Shown: positions 1-8,767, numbered from the stretch's first letter. The stretch is 23,157 nucleotides of DNA from RGIG1995 sp045126815 (GCA_045126815.1 JBGVPD010000037.1:1-23157); one strand, 5' to 3'. Made by a program: numbers and translations. The notes: generated by a model from the letters alone, not told the origin.

Positions 1-56
<56 letters not shown>

Positions 57-69
57 CTCTCTATATTTT

Positions 70-1776
70 TTATACGTCTCTGATTAAGTTAAACGAATTG
101 TACAGATCGAGCTTTCCGTATCCCCACTGAAAGTTAGGATAAGTTCTGTTGTCATCTCTGTCACAACCTCGTATAAGATAGCCTTTTATCTGAAACGTAT
201 CAAGCGTTGTCGCATTACCTTCAACGATACCCCATTGTAGCATAAGCGCGCAAGCGCCGGTAGTAATTGCAGTTGCGACAGACGTACCGCTCATTACCCC
301 CGGACCTGTGGGGAATATTCCGTTGATTCTTACACCCGGAGCAACAAAGTCGGGAGATGTTGCGGGAAGACGAGTCGGGCCCCAGGAAGAATTAATAAAC
401 AGGCTGTTATCCTCGTCGTTATATGCGCCAACCGTTATAACGGCAGAAGAAGTTCCTGGGACTGTTATTGTATAATTGGGATCGGGTTCAAGAAATTCAA
501 CGTTTGGATAACCGATAGATGTCAGCGGTAAATAAGCATCGACAGTTCCGTCGATTATTATATCGCCGTACAGAGTTACGGTCCATATTCCCGGAGTTGC
601 GTTTTCTATTTTAACTATGGTTGCCTGACCGCTACTGATAGAAAGTGGGAAAAAATATTGAATGGTAACTTTTGCCCTTTCAAGTACCAGTCTTGAAGTA
701 TACGTAGTTCCCGCTCTTGCAGGTATTCGTGTAACTATTTCTCCCGTTGGGGATTTCAAAGAAACCGATATTCTGTCTGAAGCTGAATTAAGAATAGAAA
801 GATATATACCGCTTTGCTGTTCTTGGGTGTTTATGTTAATGTCAACCGTTGAATTTTGGTTTGGTATGACCACCCTTGTGTGATGTCTGTCCTGACTTTC
901 GTTTCCGGCAGAAGCGCAAACACAAACCCCCGTTATATTTGCAACCATACCTATATATTGTTCAAAAAGGGTGGTACCGTCATGGTTTCCGAGGTTTGTT
1001 CCAACACCGAGACAAATGGCGACCGGTTTTCCCAGTTCTCTCGCTTTTTGAAGTATATATTCAATTCCGAGCATAACTGAAGTGCTTTCATAAACGTTTT
1101 GGTTTTCTTCGGGAACTAAATAATTTTGCTTTATAAAAGGACTTGCCTCTTTTAACTTTACAACTACCAGCTCGGAATCGGGGGCAGCACCTCTAAAATC
1201 GTCAACTGCTCTCCCCGACGCCAAAGATGCAAGGAAAGTGCCGTGACCTACTGTGTCATTACTTGGTACTATTTCAAACGGTGTCTGCGAAAGCAAGGCT
1301 TCATTAATTTGTTCTTTTGTATATTCCGAGCCAAACAAAAAGTTTTCGGGAGGTGTTCCGGGGATAGTTTGGTCGTAAATAGCTGCAATTTTTGACGTGC
1401 CGTCTTCAAATCTAAAAACGGGGTTTGTGTAATCAATTCCCGTATCAATAATGCCTACTAAAACACCGTTACCCGTAAGCTCTAAAAATGCTTGTTCTTG
1501 AATTTGAATAATACCCGAACTTTCGAGAGCTGATCGATCCTGAAGTCCCACTACATAAGGGAGAGAAGAGTAAAAGTTTGTTCCGAGAACGTCGCCCAAT
1601 TTCTCAATATCGCTGTTTTCAACGTATCCCAAAATAAAGTAATCGGACAGAATTTGTGTGACCTTTATAAACGGATAGCTTTGTATTTCGTTGATATAAT
1701 ACTCGTTTGCTCTTACGATAAAATCGGTGGTGTTGGGGCTGTATATAAAATCTTGAATTTGGTTATCTTGAAGCAT
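70..1776 (-). CDS. Subtilisin-like (S8) Csp-type germination protease, downstream copy
   Basis: This 568-residue protein belongs to the subtilase (S8) family and looks like a clostridial Csp protease, which cleaves pro-SleC during spore germination. The catalytic triad is complete: Asp111 (GIIDTGIDYT), His178 (VGHGT) and Ser499 (SGTSVA), with the oxyanion Asn292 in SAGNES. About 100 residues before Asp111 fit an inhibitory prodomain. There is no classical signal peptide, as expected for a protein packed into the spore. Asn292 and Ser499 are about 207 residues apart, far more than in simple subtilisins; the extra segment (roughly 300-435) fits the jelly-roll insertion known from CspB. The ATG overlaps the stop of the upstream protease (TAATG), and an AAGGAGGA site lies 11 bases upstream, so the pair is translationally linked. 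Which of CspA, CspB or CspC it corresponds to cannot be decided here. Confidence 0.88.
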   Translation of the reverse strand: MLQDNQIQDFIYSPNTTDFIVRANEYYINEIQSYPFIKVTQILSDYFILGYVENSDIEKLGDVLGTNFYSSLPYVVGLQDRSALESSGIIQIQEQAFLELTGNGVLVGIIDTGIDYTNPVFRFEDGTSKIAAIYDQTIPGTPPENFLFGSEYTKEQINEALLSQTPFEIVPSNDTVGHGTFLASLASGRAVDDFRGAAPDSELVVVKLKEASPFIKQNYLVPEENQNVYESTSVMLGIEYILQKARELGKPVAICLGVGTNLGNHDGTTLFEQYIGMVANITGVCVCASAGNESQDRHHTRVVIPNQNSTVDININTQEQQSGIYLSILNSASDRISVSLKSPTGEIVTRIPARAGTTYTSRLVLERAKVTIQYFFPLSISSGQATIVKIENATPGIWTVTLYGDIIIDGTVDAYLPLTSIGYPNVEFLEPDPNYTITVPGTSSAVITVGAYNDEDNSLFINSSWGPTRLPATSPDFVAPGVRINGIFPTGPGVMSGTSVATAITTGACALMLQWGIVEGNATTLDTFQIKGYLIRGCDRDDNRTYPNFQWGYGKLDLYNSFNLIRDV

Positions 1777-3497
1777 TATAAAACAAATCCTCCTTGATTA
1801 TATTGTACTAAAAGGTCCATAGTGTTTGAAAGACATAGTGTTCCGTACCCCCAATAATTGTTGGGATAAGTATTATTCGGGCTTCTTTTAGCACCCTTTT
1901 GCAGAAAAGCCTTAACTCTTTGCCCGTAAAGAAAAATATCGTTTTGCAAAACGATTCCCCATTCCATCATAAGCGAGGCTGAACCGGCAACAAATGGAGA
2001 AGCAAAGCTTGTTCCCGAAAACTGCATATATCCTCCTCCGGTTTTTGTGGTAAGTATATTGACCGCAGGAGCGGCTATATCGGGTTTTATATATACGTCA
2101 TTTCTGGTGTAGCCTCTGCCGGAAAAAGCTGCTATGGTATTTGTATTTGCGTTATAACCTGCAACCGAAATAACCCTCTCGGCAGAAGATGGCAGGGTAA
2201 GAGTAACGTTTATATCTGGAAAAGAAAAGGCAGTATTGCGCGAAACGTCTTCGACCGTCGGCAGCCACATATCAAATCTTCCGTCAACTATATTTATAGC
2301 TTCAGCGTTTATATTCCAAATCCCCTCGGTGATGAACAGATCTCTGCTTTCAAACAGAAAATACACCTCTTGATACTGTGTATAATTTGTCGGTTGTCCG
2401 TAGAAAACTGTTATATCGGTATTTGAAAGTGTAAAACGGTATAGGTCTTGCGTTGGTATGATTTCGGGAGAACGTTCGTTAGAGGGGGATGTTATAGTAA
2501 AATTGATCGTATCTGCAAAGTTTTTCCAAAGGGTTATGTACATTCTTTCAGGTGCGTTAGACACGGATATAGGGATATTAATATTATCGTTATTCGAAAG
2601 AACGGTAGAAAAATGATGTGACGTATCCCCCTCGTTTCCCATAGAAACGGATATAACTGATTTCCACTCGCCTGATGCGTCGTTTATGTATTGCTCAAAG
2701 AGAGAGTCACCGCTGTGTGAGCCGTTGTTTGTGCCAAAGCTTAAGTTTATGCTGACGGGAAGTTGCAGTTCTCTTGCTTTGTCTATAACGTATTTTATCC
2801 CTCGCATAATTTCGGTTGTTCTCGGGAAAGCGCCAAAGCCTCTTCTTCCCAATTTTACTACTATCAAAGAGGACTCTGGGGCTACCCCTTTTTCTCTTCC
2901 GTTTGATTGATTGCCGTTTCCTGCCGCTATCCCTGCTACAGCCGTACCGTGACCTATTGTGTCCCTGAAATTTAAAATATCGAAAGGTGTGGGGGAAAGG
3001 AGAGCTTGATTTATTTCTGCGTTTGTATATTCATAACCGCTTCTGAAACCTTTAGGTGCATTACCGTCGGTGGTTTGGTCCCATATATAAAGAATACGGC
3101 TTGTTCCGTCAGCGTTTCTAAAATCGTTATGTGTATAATCTATTCCTGAATCTATTATTCCGATAGCAGTACCTTTACCTGTAAGATTGAATGGGCTGGA
3201 CTGTACTCTGGTGATACAGGCTGAATAACGGCTGTTTGACAGTTCATATTCAAGTGTTTTCGGCAATTCAATATATTCAATATTTGGATTTCTATATAAT
3301 GTTCGGATCTGTTCTGTTGTTCCTGTGATAATAGCGTAACTGTTATTCAGCAGTTCAACAGCGTCAAAGGTATCTTGAAGATATAGGATATCGCCGTTAT
3401 ATTTAACTATAACTTCAAGTTTTCCTTCAAATAGTAGATTAGGGGTTATTCTTAACTGCGTATCAATATTATCTTGTATATAGTTTTGATCATTCAT
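1776..3497 (-). CDS. Subtilisin-like (S8) Csp-type germination protease, upstream copy
   Basis: This is a 573-residue S8 protease and the first gene of the two-gene csp operon. The triad is intact: Asp116 (GIIDSGIDYTH), His183 (IGHGTAVAG) and Ser497 (SGTSFASP), with oxyanion Asn288 (SMGNEG). The first ~95 residues form a probable prodomain, and the catalytic domain begins near the SRYSACIT segment at 89-96. A ~140-residue insertion (about 300-435) between the oxyanion Asn and the catalytic Ser matches the Csp jelly-roll domain. The two csp genes share a layout and look like paralogues, but have clearly diverged. It is divergent from sleC, its presumed substrate, across about 110 bp. The start is ATG, with an AGGCAGGT-like ribosome site 8-9 bases upstream. 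Unlike C. difficile CspC and CspA, neither copy here has lost triad residues. Confidence 0.9.
   Translation of the reverse strand: MNDQNYIQDNIDTQLRITPNLLFEGKLEVIVKYNGDILYLQDTFDAVELLNNSYAIITGTTEQIRTLYRNPNIEYIELPKTLEYELSNSRYSACITRVQSSPFNLTGKGTAIGIIDSGIDYTHNDFRNADGTSRILYIWDQTTDGNAPKGFRSGYEYTNAEINQALLSPTPFDILNFRDTIGHGTAVAGIAAGNGNQSNGREKGVAPESSLIVVKLGRRGFGAFPRTTEIMRGIKYVIDKARELQLPVSINLSFGTNNGSHSGDSLFEQYINDASGEWKSVISVSMGNEGDTSHHFSTVLSNNDNINIPISVSNAPERMYITLWKNFADTINFTITSPSNERSPEIIPTQDLYRFTLSNTDITVFYGQPTNYTQYQEVYFLFESRDLFITEGIWNINAEAINIVDGRFDMWLPTVEDVSRNTAFSFPDINVTLTLPSSAERVISVAGYNANTNTIAAFSGRGYTRNDVYIKPDIAAPAVNILTTKTGGGYMQFSGTSFASPFVAGSASLMMEWGIVLQNDIFLYGQRVKAFLQKGAKRSPNNTYPNNYWGYGTLCLSNTMDLLVQYNQGGFVL
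1788..1795 (-). promoter_or_regulatory. Ribosome binding site of the downstream csp gene
   Basis: AAGGAGGA on the minus strand lies 11 bases before the ATG at 1776, inside the last codons of the upstream csp gene. It supports the TAATG start and coupled translation of the two proteases. Confidence 0.75.
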
Positions 3498-3519
3498 AAA
3501 AAATACCTGCCTTAAATTC

Positions 3520-3527
3520 AGTATATG
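3520..3527 (-). promoter_or_regulatory. Candidate sigma-E-like -10 element for the csp operon
   Basis: On the minus strand CATATACT resembles the mother-cell sigma-E -10 consensus (CATACANT, one mismatch) 22 bases before the csp ATG. I see no good -35 match at the expected distance, so this is only a candidate. No sigma-A promoter is visible in this interval either, which suits a sporulation-controlled operon. Confidence 0.3.
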
Positions 3528-3571
3528 TCATAACAGCATTATTGTGTAGTTTAATCAAAACCGAAGAAATG

Positions 3572-3579
3572 CATAAAAT
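3572..3579 (+). promoter_or_regulatory. Candidate sigma-E-like -10 element for sleC
   Basis: CATAAAAT resembles the sigma-E -10 consensus CATACANT with one mismatch and lies 30 bases before the sleC ATG. The -35 region (GTTTAAT about 15 bases upstream) is only a partial match. Together with the element on the opposite strand it suggests that both divergent germination genes are expressed during sporulation. This is inference from short motifs. Confidence 0.3.
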
Positions 3580-3597
3580 GATAGTAAATATATAATT

Positions 3598-3603
3598 GAG
3601 GTG
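3598..3603 (+). promoter_or_regulatory. sleC ribosome binding site
   Basis: GAGGTG lies six bases before the ATG at 3610. It overlaps the in-frame GTG at 3601, which rules that GTG out as the main start and fixes the protein at 416 residues. Confidence 0.7.
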
Positions 3604-3609
3604 TTTAGT

Positions 3610-4860
3610 ATGCAGAATGAGAATAATTTTGAACTCGGTTTTTTACGCGTAAGCGTATATGACGAAACTGAGGGCAGACCGTTAAATAACGTAAAAGTTA
3701 CTATATCGACCACCGGTGAAGACGGTGAAGTTATTGAAGAAATAGTTACCAATTCGTCGGGTAACACTGAGGAAATAAGTTTGGGCGCACCTTTTATTGA
3801 GTATTCCCTTGAGCCTGAATCGGCGGTAAGACCTTATTCGGAATATAATATAAGTGTAAATGCAGAGGGGTTTGAGCCTTACAGAATAGAGAGGGTTCAA
3901 ATATTGCCCGAGACTTTGGCTTTGCAGAATATTTTTTTAACAAGAAGGCAGACTAACAGACCTATTGAAAATAATATATTTGTTCTTCCGCATACTTTGT
4001 GGGGAGATTTTCCGTCAAAGATTCCCGAAGAGGCAATAAAGCCGTTACCTGAGGGAGAGGGGTTCGTTGTATTGCCTGAGCCCGTTGTTCCGGAATTTAT
4101 AATAGTTCACGATGGTGTACCTTCAAATGCATCGGCGCAGAATTATTACGTTCCGTTTAAGGATTATATAAAGAACGTTGCAAGTTGCGAGATATATTCA
4201 ACGTGGCCCGTTGAGACTATTGAGGCAAACGTTCTTGCAATCATTTCTTTTACGCTAAACAGAGTATACACCGAATGGTACAGAGGTAAGGGGTATGATT
4301 TTACAATAACCAATTCTACGGCTTACGACCAAGCATTTGTTTATGGCAGAAATATATTCTCGGAGATATCGGAAGTAGTCGATTATCTGTTTACTACGTA
4401 CATAACGAAACCGAATATAAGGCAGCCTTATTTTGCGCAGTACTGTAACGGAAGCAACGTAAGCTGTCCCGGCTGGTTAAGCCAATGGGGATCAAAAAAT
4501 TTGGGAGACAGAGGATTTGATGCCGTTGAGATACTGAGAAATTATTACGGAAGCGACATATATCTTGCGGCGGCTGAAACTGTGCAGGGAGTACCCTCAT
4601 CATATCCCGGAAGTCCACTGCAAATAGGTTCGGAAGGCTCTTATGTCAGAACTATACAAGAACAGCTTAACGCAATATCCGATAACTATCCGGCAATACA
4701 GAAGTTGCGTGTTGACGGTATATACGGCCCGTTAACAGAGGGGGCGGTAAGAACGTTCCAGGAAATATTTGATTTACCCACATCGGGAAGCGTTGATTTC
4801 GGAACGTGGTATCAAATATCCAATATATACGTTGCTGTTGAAAGATTGGCAGAGGGTTGA
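3610..4860 (+). CDS. sleC: Spore cortex-lytic enzyme SleC (pre-pro form, SpoIID-type lytic transglycosylase)
   Basis: This 416-residue protein has the layout of clostridial SleC, which degrades cortex peptidoglycan at its muramic-delta-lactam sites during germination. Residues ~8-112 form a transthyretin-like beta domain (pre-region, FLRVSVYDETEGRPLNNVKV at 11-30). A linker follows, with VLPEP at 154-158; from memory of C. perfringens SleC this resembles the start of the mature enzyme, so Csp cleavage would fall just before it. A SpoIID-type catalytic domain spans ~180-320, with the probable catalytic Glu194 in ASCEIYSTWP and the CNGSNVSCPGW motif at 279-289. A PG_binding_1 domain covers ~336-412 (VDGIYGPLTEGAVRTFQ). 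Mature 154-416 would be about 29 kDa, near the known enzyme. There is no signal peptide. Position opposite two csp genes agrees with a protease-zymogen pair. Confidence 0.92.
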   Translation: MQNENNFELGFLRVSVYDETEGRPLNNVKVTISTTGEDGEVIEEIVTNSSGNTEEISLGAPFIEYSLEPESAVRPYSEYNISVNAEGFEPYRIERVQILPETLALQNIFLTRRQTNRPIENNIFVLPHTLWGDFPSKIPEEAIKPLPEGEGFVVLPEPVVPEFIIVHDGVPSNASAQNYYVPFKDYIKNVASCEIYSTWPVETIEANVLAIISFTLNRVYTEWYRGKGYDFTITNSTAYDQAFVYGRNIFSEISEVVDYLFTTYITKPNIRQPYFAQYCNGSNVSCPGWLSQWGSKNLGDRGFDAVEILRNYYGSDIYLAAAETVQGVPSSYPGSPLQIGSEGSYVRTIQEQLNAISDNYPAIQKLRVDGIYGPLTEGAVRTFQEIFDLPTSGSVDFGTWYQISNIYVAVERLAEG

Positions 4861-4866
4861 AGATAT

Positions 4867-4899
4867 AAAAAGACGGTATTATATTTACCGTCTTTTTTT
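4867..4899 (+). terminator. Rho-independent terminator after sleC
   Basis: The stem AAGACGGTA (4870-4878) pairs with TACCGTCTT (4886-4894) around a 7-base loop and is followed by a T run to 4899. It sits six bases after the sleC stop. The A run on its left side could make it act on the other strand too, but no minus-strand gene is nearby. Confidence 0.9.
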
Positions 4900-4949
4900 G
4901 TAGTTAAAATGTACAAAATGAGTGTTATAAATTTGTCATTTTAACGTGA

Positions 4950-4978
4950 TTGATAAATTGTGTTTGCTATGATATAAT
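4950..4978 (+). promoter_or_regulatory. Sigma-A promoter of the VTC/DUF4956/CotH operon
   Basis: TTGATA (4950-4955) and TATAAT (4973-4978) are separated by 17 bases, close to the ideal housekeeping promoter. Transcription would start near 4985, giving a leader of roughly 25 bases. It implies vegetative rather than sporulation-specific expression of the CotH-family kinase. Confidence 0.8.
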
Positions 4979-4996
4979 ATAGGAAAGTATGGTGAT

Positions 4997-5004
4997 AAGG
5001 AGGG
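4997..5004 (+). promoter_or_regulatory. Ribosome binding site of the VTC-domain gene
   Basis: AAGGAGGG precedes two adjacent TTG codons. The gap is 4 bases to the TTG at 5009 and 7 bases to the TTG at 5012. The usual spacing slightly favours 5012; the proteins differ by one residue. Confidence 0.75.
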
Positions 5005-5008
5005 ATAG

Positions 5009-5707
5009 TTGTTGCTGCGTAATGAGATAAAATATTTGCTGAAATATGAAGATTACGTAATTTTGTCAAGACGTATCGCGTCTGTATTAACAATGGATAA
5101 GCATACAAAATCCCCCGACGGATACAGAATAACAAGTCTTTATCTTGACGACTTGAAAGACACTTCCTACTATGAAAAACTATCGGGAGATACAAACAGA
5201 AAAAAGTACAGATTACGTGCATATAATTATGATCCTTCGTTTATTGCGCTTGAGTGCAAGGCGAAAAAACTGAACAAGATTGAAAAAACTTCAGTAAGAA
5301 TAGACAAGCCGACGTTTGATATGATAAATAAGTCAGATTTCTCGTGTCTTTCCGATAAAGAAAACGAATTGGCTAAAAGGGTGTTTATTTTAAATCGAGA
5401 CAAAGGACTATCACCCGTAGTTACGGTCGATTATGTCAGAGAAGCGTATTTACATCCTCTGTCAAATACCAGAATAACGTTTGATAAGGAGTTAAGCTGC
5501 GGTATAACCACCAACGACTTTTTCTCCGACAAATATAAAAACGGATTTATTTTTGATAAAAACGAGGTTATTCTTGAGGTCAAGTTTGACCGATACCTTC
5601 CGTCATTTATCCGTCAGCTTTTGTCGATAGGATATACACCGATGGCGGCATCGAAGTATATGCTTTGCCGTGATTATTTGAAAAGAAACAGTATACTGAT
5701 TAAATAA
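5009..5707 (+). CDS. VTC-domain polyphosphate polymerase family protein
   Basis: The 232-residue protein matches the VTC/polyphosphate polymerase domain, a triphosphate-tunnel metalloenzyme fold that in yeast Vtc4 makes polyphosphate from ATP. Visible signatures are the N-terminal RNEIKYLL strand (residues 4-11), YRITSLYLDD near 40-49, the basic RKKYRLRAY strand (64-72), ALECKAKK near 78-85, the late acidic VILEVKFD strand near 188-195 and the closing SKY. These alternate Arg/Lys and Glu residues line the tunnel in the family. There is no membrane segment. The start is TTG (5009 or 5012), set by the strong ribosome site. It is the first gene of the operon, 21 bases before the DUF4956 gene; this pairing with DUF4956 and CotH recurs in Firmicutes. 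Actual polyphosphate synthesis is inferred, not shown. Confidence 0.87.
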   Translation: MLLRNEIKYLLKYEDYVILSRRIASVLTMDKHTKSPDGYRITSLYLDDLKDTSYYEKLSGDTNRKKYRLRAYNYDPSFIALECKAKKLNKIEKTSVRIDKPTFDMINKSDFSCLSDKENELAKRVFILNRDKGLSPVVTVDYVREAYLHPLSNTRITFDKELSCGITTNDFFSDKYKNGFIFDKNEVILEVKFDRYLPSFIRQLLSIGYTPMAASKYMLCRDYLKRNSILIK

Positions 5708-5728
5708 AAAAGTTAAGGGGATTTTCTT

Positions 5729-6394
5729 ATGAACACATTAATTAACGATTTCAGAGACAGTATAAAGCAGTCGGGATTGTTGCTTGAATTATCGCCCAAA
5801 GAGATTTTGACAGGAATAGGTATCGCATTTTTTTGCGGTTTGATAATTTATTTGGTTTACAGAATATTCTATCGCGGAACGTGTTACAGTGAAAATTTTA
5901 ATCTTTTGCTTGTTATGACATCTCTTATAACGACGTTTATTATTATGACGATATCTGCAAATATCGTGTTGTCGTTAGGTATGGTAGGTTCACTCAGTAT
6001 CATACGTTTCCGTTCAGCAGTGAAAGATCCGCTTGACGTTGGCTTTTTGTTCTGGTCTGTTGCCGTAGGTATTACTTGCGGTGCGGGATTGTATCAAACG
6101 GCTATATTCTGTACTCTCTTTATAGCGGCGGTATACGTTGTAGGCGTATTGCTTCGTTTTGGAACAAAGAGATATCTTATCGTTGTAAAATACGATAACG
6201 GTGCAAAAGAGGCTGTTGAAAAGGCTCTGCCGTCACCTTTTTACAGATTGAAAAACAGTATTCGTACAAAGACAGAGTGTGAAATTACTATTCAGGTAAG
6301 CGGCAAAAAATTTGCAAATGCGCTTGCCGATAAGTTTATGGATATTGAGGGTGTAACAAATTCTATGCTTGTTGAATTCACAAGCGATATGTGA
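5729..6394 (+). CDS. DUF4956 family membrane protein
   Basis: This is a 221-residue integral membrane protein of the DUF4956 family. Hydrophobic segments lie near 26-47, 58-88 and 105-144, separated by the family's most recognisable stretch, GSLSIIRFRSAVKDPLD (87-103), which is probably at the cytoplasmic face. A soluble C-terminal domain (about 146-221) follows and has an alpha/beta feel. The function is unknown. DUF4956 proteins are often encoded beside VTC-domain proteins, and a role as membrane partner or channel for polyphosphate synthesis is a reasonable guess. An AAGGGG ribosome site sits 8 bases before the ATG. It is 21 bases after the VTC gene and 16 bases before the CotH start. Confidence 0.87.
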   Translation: MNTLINDFRDSIKQSGLLLELSPKEILTGIGIAFFCGLIIYLVYRIFYRGTCYSENFNLLLVMTSLITTFIIMTISANIVLSLGMVGSLSIIRFRSAVKDPLDVGFLFWSVAVGITCGAGLYQTAIFCTLFIAAVYVVGVLLRFGTKRYLIVVKYDNGAKEAVEKALPSPFYRLKNSIRTKTECEITIQVSGKKFANALADKFMDIEGVTNSMLVEFTSDM

Positions 6395-6410
6395 AAAGTT
6401 TTGGTTTAAT

Positions 6411-8756
6411 ATGAAAAAATATTTAAAGCATATATGCGCATTTTTCATATTACTGTTGTTACTTGTATTGTTTTTCGTTTCTTTTGATTATGGAATAAAA
6501 GACGGTAATGATTTGCCCATTAAAAATAATTCGGAAAATTCAGGTGATATATATTTTGAAACCATTCCGTCTTTCTACGAAAAACAAGTAAACGTGGTAA
6601 TAAAAACAAATAAAGAATGCACAATTTACTATACCCTTGACGGTAACGTTCCCGGAGAAAGTCTTGATTTATCCAAATGCAGTATTTATGAAAAAACAGG
6701 TATAAAACTTAAGGCGACGGGGAGCAAAGTAAACGTATATTCCGTAACGGCAAGACCGATATATTCGGACGGCACTATGGGAGAATGTATATTTAACACT
6801 TATGCCGTCGGTAATAATATAGAAGAAAGATTTACAAATCTTACGGTATTTATAACCTGTGATCCCGACAAATTGTTTGGATATGAAAACGGTATACTTG
6901 TTGAAGGGAAACTCAGAGACGATTGGATCAGGGAAAATCCAAACGAAAAGGTTATTGCGATATCCCCGGCAGGATATAACCAGAGAGGTTGGGCATCGGA
7001 GAGGGAAGTAAACGTGCAGATGTTTACTCCGAACGGTGTTCAGGTTATAAATCAGACGGCGGGTGTTCGTCCTTTCGGTGCATATTCAAGAGCCTCGATT
7101 TTAAAGTCGCTGAAAATATATGCGAGAACGGAATACGATGAAATAAACAATAAATTTTCTTTCCCATTATTTGGCGAACATTATGCTTATGACAATTCGG
7201 GCAGACTTATAACAGAATATAAGAGACTCGTGCTTCGTTCTTCGGGAAGTGATCTAAAGGGATCGCATATGCGTGACGAGCTTCATCAAACGTTAGCGTT
7301 TCAAGCGGGATTTCCGGGAGCTCAAAGTGTAGAACCTATATCCGTATTTTTAAACGGTGAATACTACGGAAGTATGTGGGCGCACGACGTAATAAGCGAT
7401 AAATGGTTTGAGCAGCATTACGGAGCATATTCGGGAACAATGGCAGTTGCCTCGGGGCCTGAGAGAGAAAAGCCTGATAGTCGTTATGAAAATGATACTC
7501 TTGAAGAAGATCAATATTTTTATGACGACTGGAACGATATTTACGATACTTTTAAGGTTTTGGATATGACCGATGACGAAGTTTTTGAAAACTTTTGTTC
7601 ACGCGTTGACGTTGATAACTACTTGTTCTACTATGCTATTAACGTTTACATAAACAATAACGACTGGCCGAATAATAACCATAAGGCTTACAGATATTAT
7701 ACGGCAGAAGGCGAAGAGTATAAAGAGGGTACGATCTTTGACGGTAAGTGGCGTTTTCTGGTTCACGATATGGACTGGATTTGGGGCGCAGACAAAGACG
7801 TATTGAACGTAAATCTTTTGACTAAGAGTACCAGAAGTAAGCTGTTTAAAGCTTTGATGGAACGTGATGACTGTGTAGAAAAGTTTATTGATTACTGTAT
7901 GGAGTTAATGAACGGCGCATTTTCAACTGAGAACTATACGGCAACTATTGATAAAATGCACGAAGAAAGATTGACAGAATTACGGTATTACAAAAACGAG
8001 AGCAGGTTTTCAAACACTCCTCTTTTAAATATTTTGGGAGGGGTTGAAGAAAACAGAATATATGCAAGAAAGCGGCCGGCAACACTTATTACTGATTTAA
8101 AGAAAGCGTTTGGTGTCAGCGGAAATACGTATACTGTAACTATAAATGATGTTGAAAACTGTTATATAACCGCAGGTAATTGGAAAATATACGATAAGTT
8201 TGACGGTAAGTATCTTGTAGAATACGGAGAAACTTTTGTTTGCTGTCCTATGGTGGGATATGAGTTTTCTCATTGGACGGTAAATGGAGTTGAGGTATAC
8301 AATCCCGAGCTTTATATATCGGAAGAATACAGAAACAATAATTCTAATATTGAACTTACTGTTTCCGTTACCGAAAAGAAGAATATGCCTCTTACCGTTT
8401 TGGAATACTCTTCAGAGGGAAGTGACGATTATATTGTACTTTATAATCCTTCAAAGTCTGAAGCTGTATCAACGTATGGATATTCACTCAGCGATACGTC
8501 AAAAAAGGTTGGTAAGTATATGCTTCCCGCAAGGATAATTGAGCCACAGGGCAAGGTAGTAATATACTGTGACAATTACAGCGGAAGTGAAAAGTATCAT
8601 CAAATGGCAGTGCCTTTTAATTTAAAAGAGGGAGAAATGCTGTATCTTTCGGATAATAAAGAAATTATAGAAGAAGTTACTTTGATGGAACTTCACGAAG
8701 GATATAAGGCTGTAAGAAATCTTTTTGACAATAAGTTTTACGAAAAGGCAAAATAA
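6411..8756 (+). CDS. Secreted CotH-family protein kinase with lamin-tail domain
   Basis: The 781-residue protein starts best at ATG 6411, because that start gives a clean N-terminal signal or anchor (MKKYLKH followed by a hydrophobic run to ~24). An earlier in-frame TTG at 6369 would bury this signal. Residues ~48-132 resemble a chitobiase/FN3-like beta domain (CTIYYTLDGNVPG). The CotH kinase core spans ~140-560: LVLRSSGSD (273-281), MRDEL (287-291), the NNNDWPNNN motif (415-423), KWRF (446-449) and the metal-site-like VHDMDWIWG (451-459, Asp453 and Asp455). A short bacterial-repeat segment (FSHWTVNGVEV, 619-629) and a lamin-tail-like domain (~660-770) follow. CotH in Bacillus phosphorylates spore coat proteins; here the signal peptide and housekeeping promoter point to a cell-surface substrate. 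The ribosome site is weak, so coupling with DUF4956 is likely. Confidence 0.88.
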   Translation: MKKYLKHICAFFILLLLLVLFFVSFDYGIKDGNDLPIKNNSENSGDIYFETIPSFYEKQVNVVIKTNKECTIYYTLDGNVPGESLDLSKCSIYEKTGIKLKATGSKVNVYSVTARPIYSDGTMGECIFNTYAVGNNIEERFTNLTVFITCDPDKLFGYENGILVEGKLRDDWIRENPNEKVIAISPAGYNQRGWASEREVNVQMFTPNGVQVINQTAGVRPFGAYSRASILKSLKIYARTEYDEINNKFSFPLFGEHYAYDNSGRLITEYKRLVLRSSGSDLKGSHMRDELHQTLAFQAGFPGAQSVEPISVFLNGEYYGSMWAHDVISDKWFEQHYGAYSGTMAVASGPEREKPDSRYENDTLEEDQYFYDDWNDIYDTFKVLDMTDDEVFENFCSRVDVDNYLFYYAINVYINNNDWPNNNHKAYRYYTAEGEEYKEGTIFDGKWRFLVHDMDWIWGADKDVLNVNLLTKSTRSKLFKALMERDDCVEKFIDYCMELMNGAFSTENYTATIDKMHEERLTELRYYKNESRFSNTPLLNILGGVEENRIYARKRPATLITDLKKAFGVSGNTYTVTINDVENCYITAGNWKIYDKFDGKYLVEYGETFVCCPMVGYEFSHWTVNGVEVYNPELYISEEYRNNNSNIELTVSVTEKKNMPLTVLEYSSEGSDDYIVLYNPSKSEAVSTYGYSLSDTSKKVGKYMLPARIIEPQGKVVIYCDNYSGSEKYHQMAVPFNLKEGEMLYLSDNKEIIEEVTLMELHEGYKAVRNLFDNKFYEKAK

Positions 8757-8767
8757 AGATAAAAGAC

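Noticed and set aside
856..1080. Plus-strand open frames across the csp genes
   Set aside because: Shadow frames of the protease genes; low-complexity translations without motifs.
6369..6410. TTG start for the CotH protein
   Set aside because: It would overlap the DUF4956 gene and place 14 residues in front of a clean signal peptide that starts at ATG 6411.
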